From: SZAS-103 sp964640525
Lineage (GTDB): Bacteria > Pseudomonadota > Gammaproteobacteria > Xanthomonadales > Xanthomonadaceae
Assembly: GCA_964640525.1 (NCBI GenBank)
Contig: CAZXGS010000007.1
Coordinates: 1-64,000, forward strand
Direction: 5' to 3'
DNA: 64,000 nucleotides
A program made the position numbers and the translations under genes. Below, piece by piece: positions 44,875 to 52,815 of this stretch (positions are counted from its first letter, which is position 1; every line of letters begins with the position of its first letter). The notes beneath the pieces are model-generated. The model was not told the origin of the DNA, did not search any database, and saw nothing but the letters and a program-made list of their open reading frames with translations.

Positions 44875-45585
44875 TCAAAGGGTCTTCTGCGCGCCAGCCT
44901 GCTTCTCGGCGTAGGCTTTCTTGAGGGCGTCGAGCTTGGTCTGCGAGGATTGCGCCTCGCCGGCCTTGCGCAGGTTGGCGATGCGTGTGTCGAGGTCGGA
45001 TTCCTTCAGCTCGTCGCCGAGGTTGGCCTTGGCCACGGTGTTCTTGATGTGCTCGCGGACGTTGTCCAGCGCCTTGACTTCGGCATCCACGGACAGGCCT
45101 TCGAGCTGGTTCTGGATCTTCACCCGCGCCTGCGCGCTGGCCATCTGCGCCAGCATGCGGTCCTTCTCGGCCTTGAGCTTCTCGATCTCGGCCTTGACCT
45201 CCAGCAGCGAGTTCTTGGCGTTGGTGGCGTCCTTGGAGGCCTGCGCCATCTCGGCCTTGAGGTCGGTGAGCGATTTTTCCAGTTCGTCCTTCTTCGGGAT
45301 CAGCAGCAGGGACAGGTCGTCCTGGCCGGTGCTGACCGCGGCGTCGAGGTCCGCGCTGGTGCGGTTGTACTCGTTCTGGGTCTTCTCCAGCCTGGCCTCG
45401 ATGTCCTGGCGGCGGCGGATGATCGCGGCGGTCGCGTTCTTGAGCTGTTCGTACTTCTCGATCATCGAGTCGATCGCGTTCTGGTAGGCGATGTCGGGAT
45501 GATCTTTTTCCAGGCCGCTGATGAACAGCGACAGGAAGCCCTTGAAGAGGTTGCCGAGGCGGGCGAAGAAACTGATGTTGGCCAT
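44875..45585 (-). CDS. PspA/IM30-like coiled-coil membrane-remodelling protein
   Basis: A protein of 236 aa, close to PspA size (222 in E. coli). A short amphipathic N-terminus (MANISFFARLGNLFKGFLSL) is followed by almost continuous coiled coil: DPxxA-like HPDIAYQNAIDSMIEKYEQL, then ATAAIIRRRQDIEARLEKTQ and LKAEIEKL-type heptads. This is the PspA/IM30/ESCRT-III superfamily layout, whose members bind stressed inner membrane and form rods or rings. It differs from standard PspA in detail and no pspB, pspC or pspF lies nearby. It sits between a two-TM coiled-coil gene and the AAA ATPase gene. Confidence 0.8.
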   Translation of the reverse strand: MANISFFARLGNLFKGFLSLFISGLEKDHPDIAYQNAIDSMIEKYEQLKNATAAIIRRRQDIEARLEKTQNEYNRTSADLDAAVSTGQDDLSLLLIPKKDELEKSLTDLKAEMAQASKDATNAKNSLLEVKAEIEKLKAEKDRMLAQMASAQARVKIQNQLEGLSVDAEVKALDNVREHIKNTVAKANLGDELKESDLDTRIANLRKAGEAQSSQTKLDALKKAYAEKQAGAQKTL

Positions 45586-45702
45586 GGGGTCACCTGGTGG
45601 TACGGGGTGGTTGGGTGGCGCGGCGATGGCCGGGCCGAGCTGCGCAATGCTGGAGCGGGGCGGTCGCGGCTAGTCTAGATTCTTTCCATCGTCGCGGCGC
45701 GC

Positions 45703-46683
45703 TCAGCGCTTGACCGCGGCGCTCGCGGCCTGCTTGCGGGCGGCGTCGAGGGCCGGGCTGGGCACCGCCCGCAGCAGCGGGCGGTCGTGCAGCGAGGGCA
45801 CGGTGTCGCGCAGGTCGTCGTCGAGTTCCTGTTCGAGTTCTTCCTGCAGGCGCAGCTTGGACAACGACTCGTCGAGCTTGCTGCTGATCGAGGACGAGTA
45901 CGGCGCGGCCATGATCATCTGGTAGATCTCGTCGATCTGGTCGGGCATCGCCATCATCGCCGCGTCGATGGCCTGGCGCTTGGTCTGCATCGCCGATTGG
46001 CGCGCCAGCAGGGCGCTGTAGTCGGCCTTGGCGCGGCGCAGCTGGCGTGCTTCGGGGGTGTCGCCGGCGCTGGCGATCTGGTCGTCGAGGGCGTCGATGC
46101 GCTGGCGTACCTCGTTCTGGTCGACCGCGCGGGCGCGGTCGTCGGTGACCAGCGAGGCCAGCCACAGCGACAGGTAGTCCAGGGTGGTTTCCTGCAGGCG
46201 CTCGATGTCGTCGGTGGACATCTGGGTACGGCGATCGTTGGCGACTTCCTGCAGCGAATTGACCCGTTCGCACATCCGTCGATACGCCGCAAGGCACGTG
46301 GCCGCCTCGCTGGAGACGTAGGGCAGGTGCTTGCCGCCTTTTTGCCGATAGCGCGTGCTGGTGTCGTCGTCCCCCCCCACCTTGCCGTCTTTCCAGTCGA
46401 TCCCCGGCACGCGCTTGTCGATCTGGCTGCACAGCTCGACGCGCGCCGCTTCGCGCCGCTCGCGGCGGTAGCGGGCATCGACGCGGGAGCGGAAGCCAGG
46501 GCTGGAGGGCACGTACAGGCTGGCGATCGCTGCGCCGGCGGCGTAGGCGAGCACGGGCAGCAGGCCAAGGCCCAGCCCGAACGGCAACGACAGCAGGACG
46601 CCCGCCGCACAACTGCCCAGCCCGGCATAGACGTTGGTCTGGCTGGTCAGCATTTCCTTCAGGTAGGACGGCCCGTCGTTCAC
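45703..46683 (-). CDS. two-TM membrane protein with long coiled-coil domain
   Basis: A protein of 326 aa that I cannot assign to a family. Two membrane helices near the N-terminus (NVYAGLGSCAAGVLLSLPFG and LGLLPVLAYAAGAAIASLYV) form a hairpin, placing both ends in the cytoplasm. The rest is charged and helical, with RYRRERREAARVELCSQIDK, IDALDDQIASAGDTPEARQL and KLDESLSKLRLQEELEQELD coiled-coil stretches. The layout fits a membrane receptor for a cytoplasmic partner such as the PspA-like protein. It is separated from the ABC ATPase gene by only 7 bases, so it is part of the same transcript. Confidence 0.8.
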   Translation of the reverse strand: MNDGPSYLKEMLTSQTNVYAGLGSCAAGVLLSLPFGLGLGLLPVLAYAAGAAIASLYVPSSPGFRSRVDARYRRERREAARVELCSQIDKRVPGIDWKDGKVGGDDDTSTRYRQKGGKHLPYVSSEAATCLAAYRRMCERVNSLQEVANDRRTQMSTDDIERLQETTLDYLSLWLASLVTDDRARAVDQNEVRQRIDALDDQIASAGDTPEARQLRRAKADYSALLARQSAMQTKRQAIDAAMMAMPDQIDEIYQMIMAAPYSSSISSKLDESLSKLRLQEELEQELDDDLRDTVPSLHDRPLLRAVPSPALDAARKQAASAAVKR

Positions 46684-46690
46684 GGCAGCC

Positions 46691-47563
46691 TCAGTAGCTC
46701 ACGCGCAGCGAGCCCTTGCCGGCACCGGCCTGGTGCAGGCGGCTGAGCACGCGTTCCTGCAGCGCGGTGGCTTCCGCCGAACGCATCCAGGCGCCATCGC
46801 GCGGGCGCGGCAGGTTGATCGTGAAATCGTCCGACACGATCGCCGGCTGGGTGGCGAACACGATCACCCGGTCGCCCAGGATCAGCGCCTCGGTGACGTC
46901 GTGGGTGACGAACATCACCAGGCAGGGGTTGGCCTTGTACAGGCTGGCGAGCAGGCCCTGCATCTCCTCGCGGGTCTGGGCGTCGAGCGCGCCGAAGGGT
47001 TCGTCCATCAGCAGGATGCGCGGGCGCAGCACCAGCGCGCGTGCCAGCGCCACGCGCTGGTTCTGGCCGCCGGAGATCTGGTGCGGGTACAGGTCGCGCT
47101 TGTCGGCCAGGCCGACCGCGGCAAGCATTGCCTCGACCCGCTGCCGGGCCTCTGCGGCGGACACCTGACGGCGCCACAGGCCGAGGGTGAACGGGAAATA
47201 CACGTTCTCCCACACCGTCTTGTCGGGGCGGTTGGCGTACTGCTGGAACACCATCACCGCGTCCGGATGCGGGCCGTCGCAGGGCTTGCCGTCGATCAGC
47301 ACGCTGCCGCTGGTGGGCGTGCGCACGTCGAATGGCCGCACGCCGCCCATCATGTGCAACATGGTGCTCTTGCCGCAGCCGGAGGGGCCGAGCAGGACGT
47401 TGATCCCGGCCTGGTTGAAGCTCAGCGAGATGTCGTGGACCACCTGGTTCGGCGGGCCACCATCGGGCGAGGGGAACTGCTGGCAGATGTTCTGCAGGCT
47501 CAGGCTGACCGCCGATGCGGCGGCGGCAACCGGCGCGGTCTTCGCGGTGGAAACGGCGCTCAT
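46691..47563 (-). CDS. ABC transporter ATP-binding protein (TauB/SsuB-like)
   Basis: A protein of 290 aa from the ATG at 47563, overlapping the permease stop by ATGA. All ABC motifs are present: Walker A LLGPSGCGKST, Q-loop VMVFQQYANRPDKTVWENV, signature HQISGGQNQRVALARAL, Walker B ILLMDEPFGALD and H-loop FVTHDVTEA. Closest in style to nitrate/sulfonate/taurine importers. An insert before the Q-loop (RPFDVRTPTSGSVLIDGKPC) is typical of the group. It would power the permease encoded just upstream. Whether it moves a solute or drives a signalling change is open, given its neighbours. Confidence 0.93.
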   Translation of the reverse strand: MSAVSTAKTAPVAAAASAVSLSLQNICQQFPSPDGGPPNQVVHDISLSFNQAGINVLLGPSGCGKSTMLHMMGGVRPFDVRTPTSGSVLIDGKPCDGPHPDAVMVFQQYANRPDKTVWENVYFPFTLGLWRRQVSAAEARQRVEAMLAAVGLADKRDLYPHQISGGQNQRVALARALVLRPRILLMDEPFGALDAQTREEMQGLLASLYKANPCLVMFVTHDVTEALILGDRVIVFATQPAIVSDDFTINLPRPRDGAWMRSAEATALQERVLSRLHQAGAGKGSLRVSY

Positions 47564-48357
47564 GCGAAGGTCTCCCAGCCGTACAGCTTGCGCTTGATCC
47601 AGGTCATCGTCTGGTAGGTGATCAGCGCCAGCACGATGATGACGATGATGCCGGCGAAGACCTGGTCCATCGCCGAGAAGCGCTTGGAGTTCTGGATCAT
47701 CTGGCCCAGGCCGTGGCCGGCATTCACGTATTCGGCCACGGTGATGTAGGTCCACATCACCGAGATGCCGACGATGATGGCGTCGGCGATCCGCGGCATC
47801 GCCAGCGGCACGATCACCTTCCAGATGCACTCCTGCGGCGAGGCGCCGAGGTCGCGGGCGCTGATCCAGTACGACTGCGGCACCGCCAGCACGGCGTCAC
47901 GCACCATCGGCACCAGATAGACCACCGAACCGCAGAACAGGAACACGATCTTCATGCTCTCGTCGATGCCGAACCACATCACCAGGATCGGCAGCAGGGC
48001 GACGATGGGCGCCGAACGGAACGGATCGATCAGCGGCGAACACAGCGCATTGATCCGCGGCGAGGCACCCATCAGGATGCCGGCCGGGATGCCGATCGCC
48101 ATCACCAGCACCCCGGCCACGAGCACCCGCCCGACCGACCACAAGGTGGCGGTGAACAGGATGCTGTGGCCGTTGCTCCAGGCCAGGTAGCTCAGGGCGT
48201 GCAGCACCTGCCACGGCGCCGGCAGCTTGTTGGCGCTGATCGAGCCCGACAGTGCGAGCGCGCCCCACACGCCCAGCCAGGCCAGGATCGCGGCCAGCCC
48301 GTACGCCCGGCGCGTGGACGCCGGCAGGCTGGCATAGGGGTTCCAGAAGTCGCTCAT
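47560..48357 (-). CDS. ABC transporter permease (TauC/SsuC-like)
   Basis: An inner-membrane protein of 265 aa with about six helices. The EAA loop is ARDLGASPQECIWKVIVPLA MPRI, the motif that contacts the ATPase. The N-terminal part (LPAPWQVLHALSYLAW) and VLVMAIGIPAGILMG, FRSAPIVALLPILVMWFGID are typical for the nitrate/taurine/sulfonate permease group. It overlaps the substrate-binding gene and the ATPase gene by ATGA on both sides, so all three are translationally coupled. Confidence 0.93.
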   Translation of the reverse strand: MSDFWNPYASLPASTRRAYGLAAILAWLGVWGALALSGSISANKLPAPWQVLHALSYLAWSNGHSILFTATLWSVGRVLVAGVLVMAIGIPAGILMGASPRINALCSPLIDPFRSAPIVALLPILVMWFGIDESMKIVFLFCGSVVYLVPMVRDAVLAVPQSYWISARDLGASPQECIWKVIVPLAMPRIADAIIVGISVMWTYITVAEYVNAGHGLGQMIQNSKRFSAMDQVFAGIIVIIVLALITYQTMTWIKRKLYGWETFA

Positions 48358-50048
48358 TGCGCGGAGAACACCGCCACGCGGGTGGTGCGGTTGGCGGCAC
48401 GGCAGTCATCCAGCGACATGCCGTCGGCGGCAGGGTCGGACTCGTTGCAGATCGGATGATCCGGGCCGTTGCCGACCGCCTTGAAGCGTGCGCGCGGGAA
48501 CTCCCACTGGGTCACCAGGTAGTCCACCACCGCCTTGGCGCGCGCCTGCGAGAGCGCCATGTTGGCGGCATGGCTTCCGGTCGAGTCGGTGTTGCCGGTG
48601 ACCTCGAAGTAGGCCGACCCGTTGTTCTGGATGAACGGCACCATGACCTCGTCGATGGTCTTTTGCGAGCGCTTGGTCAGCTCGGCGCTGCCGGAGGTGA
48701 AGTTCACCGTCACCGGCTTGGTCACCGCCGCCGGCGCATCCTGGATCGCCTGCTGCTGCGCGGCCTGGGTGAAGGTCTGCTGCGGTGCGGCCGCGGCCTG
48801 CTGGGCCGCCTGGTCCTCGGCGAACAGTTTCTTGATGAAGCTGTAGTCGAAGCTGTCCTGCGGCGGGATCACCGGCGAGTTCGGGTTGGCCAGCGCGCCG
48901 GCGGCACGATAGATGCCGTCGAAACGATGGTAGACGCGTTCGTAATGGTTGGTGCCACCGGCCAGGCCGAGGATGCGGGCGTTGTCCTCGAGCCCGGTCC
49001 ACACCAGCGACTTGAACAGGCCCTTGATGAACCCCTTGCCCTGCTTGTCGGCCAGCAACTGGAAGTACTGTTCGGTCTTGATCAGCGCATCGACCGCGTT
49101 GTCCGGGTCCTGGCGGGCCGCCTTGACGCCCTCCATCCAGCCCTGCACGAACTTCTGCACCGCCGAACGGCCCTCGTCGGTGGCGAGCACACGGCTGTCG
49201 CAGACCATCACGTCGAAGATCAGGTTGGTAGCGGTCTTGGTCGAATAGACCACGTGCGCGCCGGTGTTGTGGATCGCCAGCGACAGGTCCGGATCCCACA
49301 GCGCGGCGGCATCCACGTTGCCCGACTCCAGGGTCGAACGCACGCCGGCGGTACCCTCGTCGGCGTTCACGAACACGTACTGCACCGAGGCCTTCTTGCG
49401 CGCGGTCATCGACGAGTTGTCGATGGCGTCGATCACCATGCCGTGCGAGGGCGTGTACTGCAGAAGGGCGATCTTCTTGCCGGCCAGGTCCTCGACACTG
49501 CGGATGTTCGGGTCGCGGGCGATGATCGCGTCGGCGCCCTGGGTGTTGTCGACGATCATCACCGCGCGGCCGTCGAGGTGGGCATTGCGCAGGTTGGGTT
49601 GCTCCTGCGCCCAGAAGTCCGACGTGCGCCAGGCGCACTGCGCGGTCTTGGCCTCGAAGATCGTGGTCAGGGTGGGGATGTCGTCCTGGATCAGGAACTT
49701 CACGTTGACACCGAGCTTGTCGTAGATCGAGCCGGGCTGGGTGGTCAGGCTGTCGCCGTTGGCGACCAGCGCCGGGGCGTAGCCGTGGAAGCTGACGATG
49801 CTGACCTTGAGCGGGTGCGTGGACGAGCCCAGCGGCCCGCTGCCGGTGTCGTTGTCGGCTGCTGCGGAAGTGGCACCCTGGTCGGCGCCGGATGAGGCGT
49901 AGGCGGACGCGCTGCTGGAGGTGGTGCCGGCCTTGCCGGTCGCGCCCTTGAGCTTGTCGCCCAGGCCCAGGTGCCAGGCCGCGGAGGCGGCGACGCCGAC
50001 GATGATGACGGTGATGAGGCCTTTGGCCAGGGGGGTGAGGCGTGCCAT
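48354..50048 (-). CDS. membrane-anchored ABC substrate-binding protein fused to an OmpA-like peptidoglycan-binding domain
   Basis: A protein of 564 aa with a rare fusion. An N-terminal helix (ITVIIVGVAASAAWHLGLG) lacks a good cleavage site and probably stays as an inner-membrane anchor. After a Ser/Ala-rich linker comes a periplasmic NMT1/SsuA-like binding domain (LKVSIVSFHGYAPALVANGD, IRSVEDLAGKKIALLQYTPS, NVDAAALWDPDLSLAI). The C-terminus (VNFTSGSAELTKRSQKTIDE, VTGNTDSTGSHAANMALSQA, RAKAVVDYL) is an OmpA domain with the NxxLSxxRA residues that bind diaminopimelate of peptidoglycan. The protein could thus link inner membrane, transporter and cell wall. It overlaps the permease gene by ATGA and lies 9 bases after the first gene of the cluster. 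Confidence 0.9.
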   Translation of the reverse strand: MARLTPLAKGLITVIIVGVAASAAWHLGLGDKLKGATGKAGTTSSSASAYASSGADQGATSAAADNDTGSGPLGSSTHPLKVSIVSFHGYAPALVANGDSLTTQPGSIYDKLGVNVKFLIQDDIPTLTTIFEAKTAQCAWRTSDFWAQEQPNLRNAHLDGRAVMIVDNTQGADAIIARDPNIRSVEDLAGKKIALLQYTPSHGMVIDAIDNSSMTARKKASVQYVFVNADEGTAGVRSTLESGNVDAAALWDPDLSLAIHNTGAHVVYSTKTATNLIFDVMVCDSRVLATDEGRSAVQKFVQGWMEGVKAARQDPDNAVDALIKTEQYFQLLADKQGKGFIKGLFKSLVWTGLEDNARILGLAGGTNHYERVYHRFDGIYRAAGALANPNSPVIPPQDSFDYSFIKKLFAEDQAAQQAAAAPQQTFTQAAQQQAIQDAPAAVTKPVTVNFTSGSAELTKRSQKTIDEVMVPFIQNNGSAYFEVTGNTDSTGSHAANMALSQARAKAVVDYLVTQWEFPRARFKAVGNGPDHPICNESDPAADGMSLDDCRAANRTTRVAVFSAQ

Positions 50049-50057
50049 GGTTTTTCC

Positions 50058-50825
50058 TCAGCGATTCGGTGTCGTGGAAGACAGGTAAGGGTGGATGAGG
50101 TTGTTGATCTTGTTGATGCACTCGCCCACGCGCTGGCGCTCGCGATCGGCGGCCTGCTGCGCGCCGGTCCTGCGCGAGGCGAGGGTGGCGATGTCGCTGG
50201 CGTGCTGGCTGGTCGCCGTCTCAAGCTGTTTTTGCAGGTCGGCGATCCTGGCGCGCAGGTCGGCAATCGCGCTGTCCTTTGCCGCGTTCATGGTGGCGAT
50301 GTCGCGGGCGACGGCTTGCTCGATTTCCGCCAGCTTTGCGGTGGTGCGCTCGTTGTAGGCGTGCAGGGCGTCGGTCTTGCGCTGCGCGTCCTTGAGCACG
50401 TCCTCGATCGTCCAGCCATCGTCGGCGGCGTCCATCGCCAGCACCGCCGCCTTCTGGGTTGCGGGGTCGAGCTGGCGCAGGCCATCGACGAGTTTTTGCA
50501 GGCGCTCGATCGGGAACGCCGCCTCGGGCAAGTTGGCATCGCGGTAGATCGCATCGAAAGTCACGCCCTCGGGCAGCACGTAGTCGCAGGCTGCGTCCGT
50601 GCCTGGCCCGCGCTCGGGCCGAGGTTCGGCGTCGCCGTCCTCCGAGGTGTCGATGGCAAAACTGGCCCGTCCCGAAGGCGCATCCCGCGGGGGCGTGGGC
50701 GCAGCGGGTTCGGTGGTGGGAGTAGCGGGATCGACGGGTGGCGTGGTCAGGCTGGACAGGTCGAACGGCGCCGCTTCGGGTTCGACCAGGCCTGCCTTCT
50801 GCAGGAACTGAGTGAGCTTGGACAT
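50058..50825 (-). CDS. cytoplasmic coiled-coil protein of unknown function
   Basis: A protein of 255 aa without signal or membrane segments. The N-terminal 80 residues are Pro/Thr-rich and probably disordered. The middle (GVTFDAIYRDANLPEAAFPI, ERLQKLVDGLRQLDPATQKA, DDGWTIEDVLKDAQRKTDAL) looks folded, and the C-terminal 100 residues are a coiled coil (TTAKLAEIEQAVARDIATMN, LRARIADLQKQLETA). I do not recognise it. As first gene of the 42814-50825 run, it may be an adaptor for the PspA-like protein or AAA ATPase. The 210 bases upstream show no convincing sigma-54 promoter, unlike classical psp operons. Confidence 0.75.
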   Translation of the reverse strand: MSKLTQFLQKAGLVEPEAAPFDLSSLTTPPVDPATPTTEPAAPTPPRDAPSGRASFAIDTSEDGDAEPRPERGPGTDAACDYVLPEGVTFDAIYRDANLPEAAFPIERLQKLVDGLRQLDPATQKAAVLAMDAADDGWTIEDVLKDAQRKTDALHAYNERTTAKLAEIEQAVARDIATMNAAKDSAIADLRARIADLQKQLETATSQHASDIATLASRRTGAQQAADRERQRVGECINKINNLIHPYLSSTTPNR

Positions 50826-51035
50826 GGGTACCCCTGATGCTGCGGCGCCACCTTACTAAACGGGCGCAGCTGAGTCCATTTCGCGCGGTCCGCGCAGCGG
50901 GCCGGCGCGTGCGTCCGATACCTGGATCGGCGCGGCATGGCGACGCGGCAACGGCAGCGGCAGCGCTGCGCTCGGGGCGCGTTGCGGATGCCGCACCCGT
51001 GCGCCAGGTACCGCCGCGCCCCGTGGTTCGGCGGC

Positions 51036-51974
51036 TTACGCCGCGTCGGTTCCCTCGTTGATGCCCTCGAACAGATACGTGCTCAGGTAACGCTCGCCGG
51101 TGTCGGGCAGCATGGCCAGGATCACCGAGTCGGCCGGCGCGTCCCTGGCCACTTCCAGCGCGGCGGCGAAGGTGCCGCCGGAGGAGACGCCGCAGAAGAT
51201 ACCCTCGCGCTGCGCCAGGGCGCGGGCGGTGTCGCGCGCGAGCACGTCGTCGATGGTGATGTTGCGATCGCACATTGCGCGGTTGAGCACGCCGGGAATG
51301 AAGTCGGGGGTCCAGCCCTGGATCTTGTGCGGGGTCCATTCCTTGCCCGCCAGCAGGTTGGCCGTCGCCGGCTCGGGCACGCAGATGCGGATGTCCGGTC
51401 GCGCCAGCTTGAGCATCTCGCCGGCGCCGGTCAGGGTGCCGGCGCTGCCCCAGCCGGTGACGAACCAGTCCAGCCGCTTGCCGGCGAAGTCCTGCAGGAT
51501 CTCCGGGCCGGTCGTGCTGCGGTGGAAGGCGGGGTTGGCAGGGTTGTCGAACTGGCGGGTGAGGTAGGCGCCATGCTCGCGTGCATAGGCTTCGGCCGCC
51601 TTGACCATGCCGCCGCTGCGCTCGGCGGCGGGGGTCAGGATGACCTTGGCGCCCAGCGCGCGCATCAGCTTGCGGCGCTCGATCGAGAACGAATCGGCCA
51701 TGAACGCCACGAACGGGTAGCCGCGCACCGCGCACACCATCGCCAGCGCGATGCCGGTGTTGCCGGAGGTGGCCTCCACGACGGTCTGCCCCGGCTTGAG
51801 CTCGCCGCGCGCCTCGGCATCCAGGATCACGCCCAGCGCCAGCCGATCCTTGACCGAGGACATCGGATTGAAGGCCTCGCACTTGACGTACATCGTCACG
51901 TGCGCCGGCGCCAGCCGGTTGATCCGCACGATCGGGGTGTTGCCGACGGTACCGAGGATGCTGTCGTGGATCAT
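51036..51974 (-). CDS. cysK: cysteine synthase A (O-acetylserine sulfhydrylase)
   Basis: A PLP enzyme of 312 aa that forms cysteine from O-acetylserine and sulfide. The PLP lysine is in SSVKDRLALG, the substrate loop in EATSGNTGIALA, the phosphate loop in VTGWGSAGTLTG and the C-terminal PLP contact in FCGVSSGGTFAAA. The length is normal. TPHKIQGWTPDFIPGVLN agrees with CysK more than with cystathionine beta-synthase. The last residue before the stop is Ala, not the C-terminal Ile that helps CysK dock with CysE, so a CysE complex in its usual form is uncertain. Confidence 0.93.
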   Translation of the reverse strand: MIHDSILGTVGNTPIVRINRLAPAHVTMYVKCEAFNPMSSVKDRLALGVILDAEARGELKPGQTVVEATSGNTGIALAMVCAVRGYPFVAFMADSFSIERRKLMRALGAKVILTPAAERSGGMVKAAEAYAREHGAYLTRQFDNPANPAFHRSTTGPEILQDFAGKRLDWFVTGWGSAGTLTGAGEMLKLARPDIRICVPEPATANLLAGKEWTPHKIQGWTPDFIPGVLNRAMCDRNITIDDVLARDTARALAQREGIFCGVSSGGTFAAALEVARDAPADSVILAMLPDTGERYLSTYLFEGINEGTDAA

Positions 51975-52076
51975 GGGCGAGACCCTTGAAATTTGGCGTT
52001 GTGGGTTGTGCTTCGCGAGGGAAACTGCCGTGCGTGGCGGGTGCTGGCCCGTGAGTCGCGGCCTGCATCGCGCGGT

Positions 52077-52709
52077 TCAGCCTACCCCATTTGCCTGCAG
52101 GCTCTGCCAGCGATTGACGATGGTACAGAACAGTTGTGCGGTCTGGTGGGTGTCGTACACCGCCGAGTGGGCTTCCTGCGCATCCCAGCCGAGCCCTGCC
52201 GCCTGTGCGGCGCGCGCCAGAACAGTCTGGCCGTAGGCCATGCCGGCCAGGGTCACCGTGTCGAAGGTGCTGAAGGGATGGAACGGGTTGCGCTTGTGGT
52301 GGGTCCGTGCCACCGCGGCATTGACGAAGCCGAGGTCGAAGAAGGCGTTGTGGCCGACCAGGATGGCGCGCTGGCAGCCGGCGGCCTTGATCGCCGCGCG
52401 CACCGGCGCGAACACCCAGTCGAGCGCGGCGCGCTCTTCGCGGGCGGCGCGAAAAGGATGGTCGGGGACGATGCCAGTGACCTCCAGCGCCTTCGGGTCG
52501 AGCACCGACCCTGGGTAGGGCACGACGTGGGTGCTGGTCATCTCGCCGGGGACCAACAGGCCATTTCCACTGATCCTGATCGGCTGTACCGCGATTTCCA
52601 GCAGGGCGTGGCGCTGGCAGTCGAAGCCGCCGGTCTCCACGTCCACCACCACCGGCAGGAATCCGCGAAAACGCTGCGCCATTGGCGCCTGGTTGGGGAG
52701 GGCATCCAT
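52077..52709 (-). CDS. rnt: ribonuclease T
   Basis: A DEDDh 3'-5' exoribonuclease of 210 aa that trims the 3' ends of tRNA and other stable RNAs. Catalytic residues are in VVVDVETGGFD (Exo I), VGHNAFFDLGFV (Exo II) and EAHSAVYDTHQTAQLF (Exo III, His and Asp). The start at 52709 (MDALPNQAPMAQRFRG) matches the family better than the longer open frame. Restricted to gammaproteobacteria, it supports the proposed lineage. Confidence 0.92.
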   Translation of the reverse strand: MDALPNQAPMAQRFRGFLPVVVDVETGGFDCQRHALLEIAVQPIRISGNGLLVPGEMTSTHVVPYPGSVLDPKALEVTGIVPDHPFRAAREERAALDWVFAPVRAAIKAAGCQRAILVGHNAFFDLGFVNAAVARTHHKRNPFHPFSTFDTVTLAGMAYGQTVLARAAQAAGLGWDAQEAHSAVYDTHQTAQLFCTIVNRWQSLQANGVG

Positions 52710-52758
52710 CGGCCAGAGGATAACAGGGGCCGGCAGGTGGTCCGCTCGCAAGCGGGGT

Positions 52759-52791
52759 GAAAAAGCCGCGGCCCCTTGCCGGGGCCGCGGT
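52759..52791 (-). terminator. Rho-independent terminator of the lipase-like gene
   Basis: On the minus strand a perfect 10-bp stem CCGCGGCCCC/GGGGCCGCGG with loop GGCAA is followed by five T. It begins about 25 bases after the stop of the 52816-54777 gene. Confidence 0.88.
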
Positions 52792-52815
52792 GATGTGGAG
52801 TAAGGCGAGGAACGT

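Noticed and set aside
50826..51035. A sigma-54 promoter before the PspA-containing cluster
   Set aside because: A TGG...TGC pair is present near 50870 but with 10 instead of 12 bases between the GG and GC, so it does not fit.
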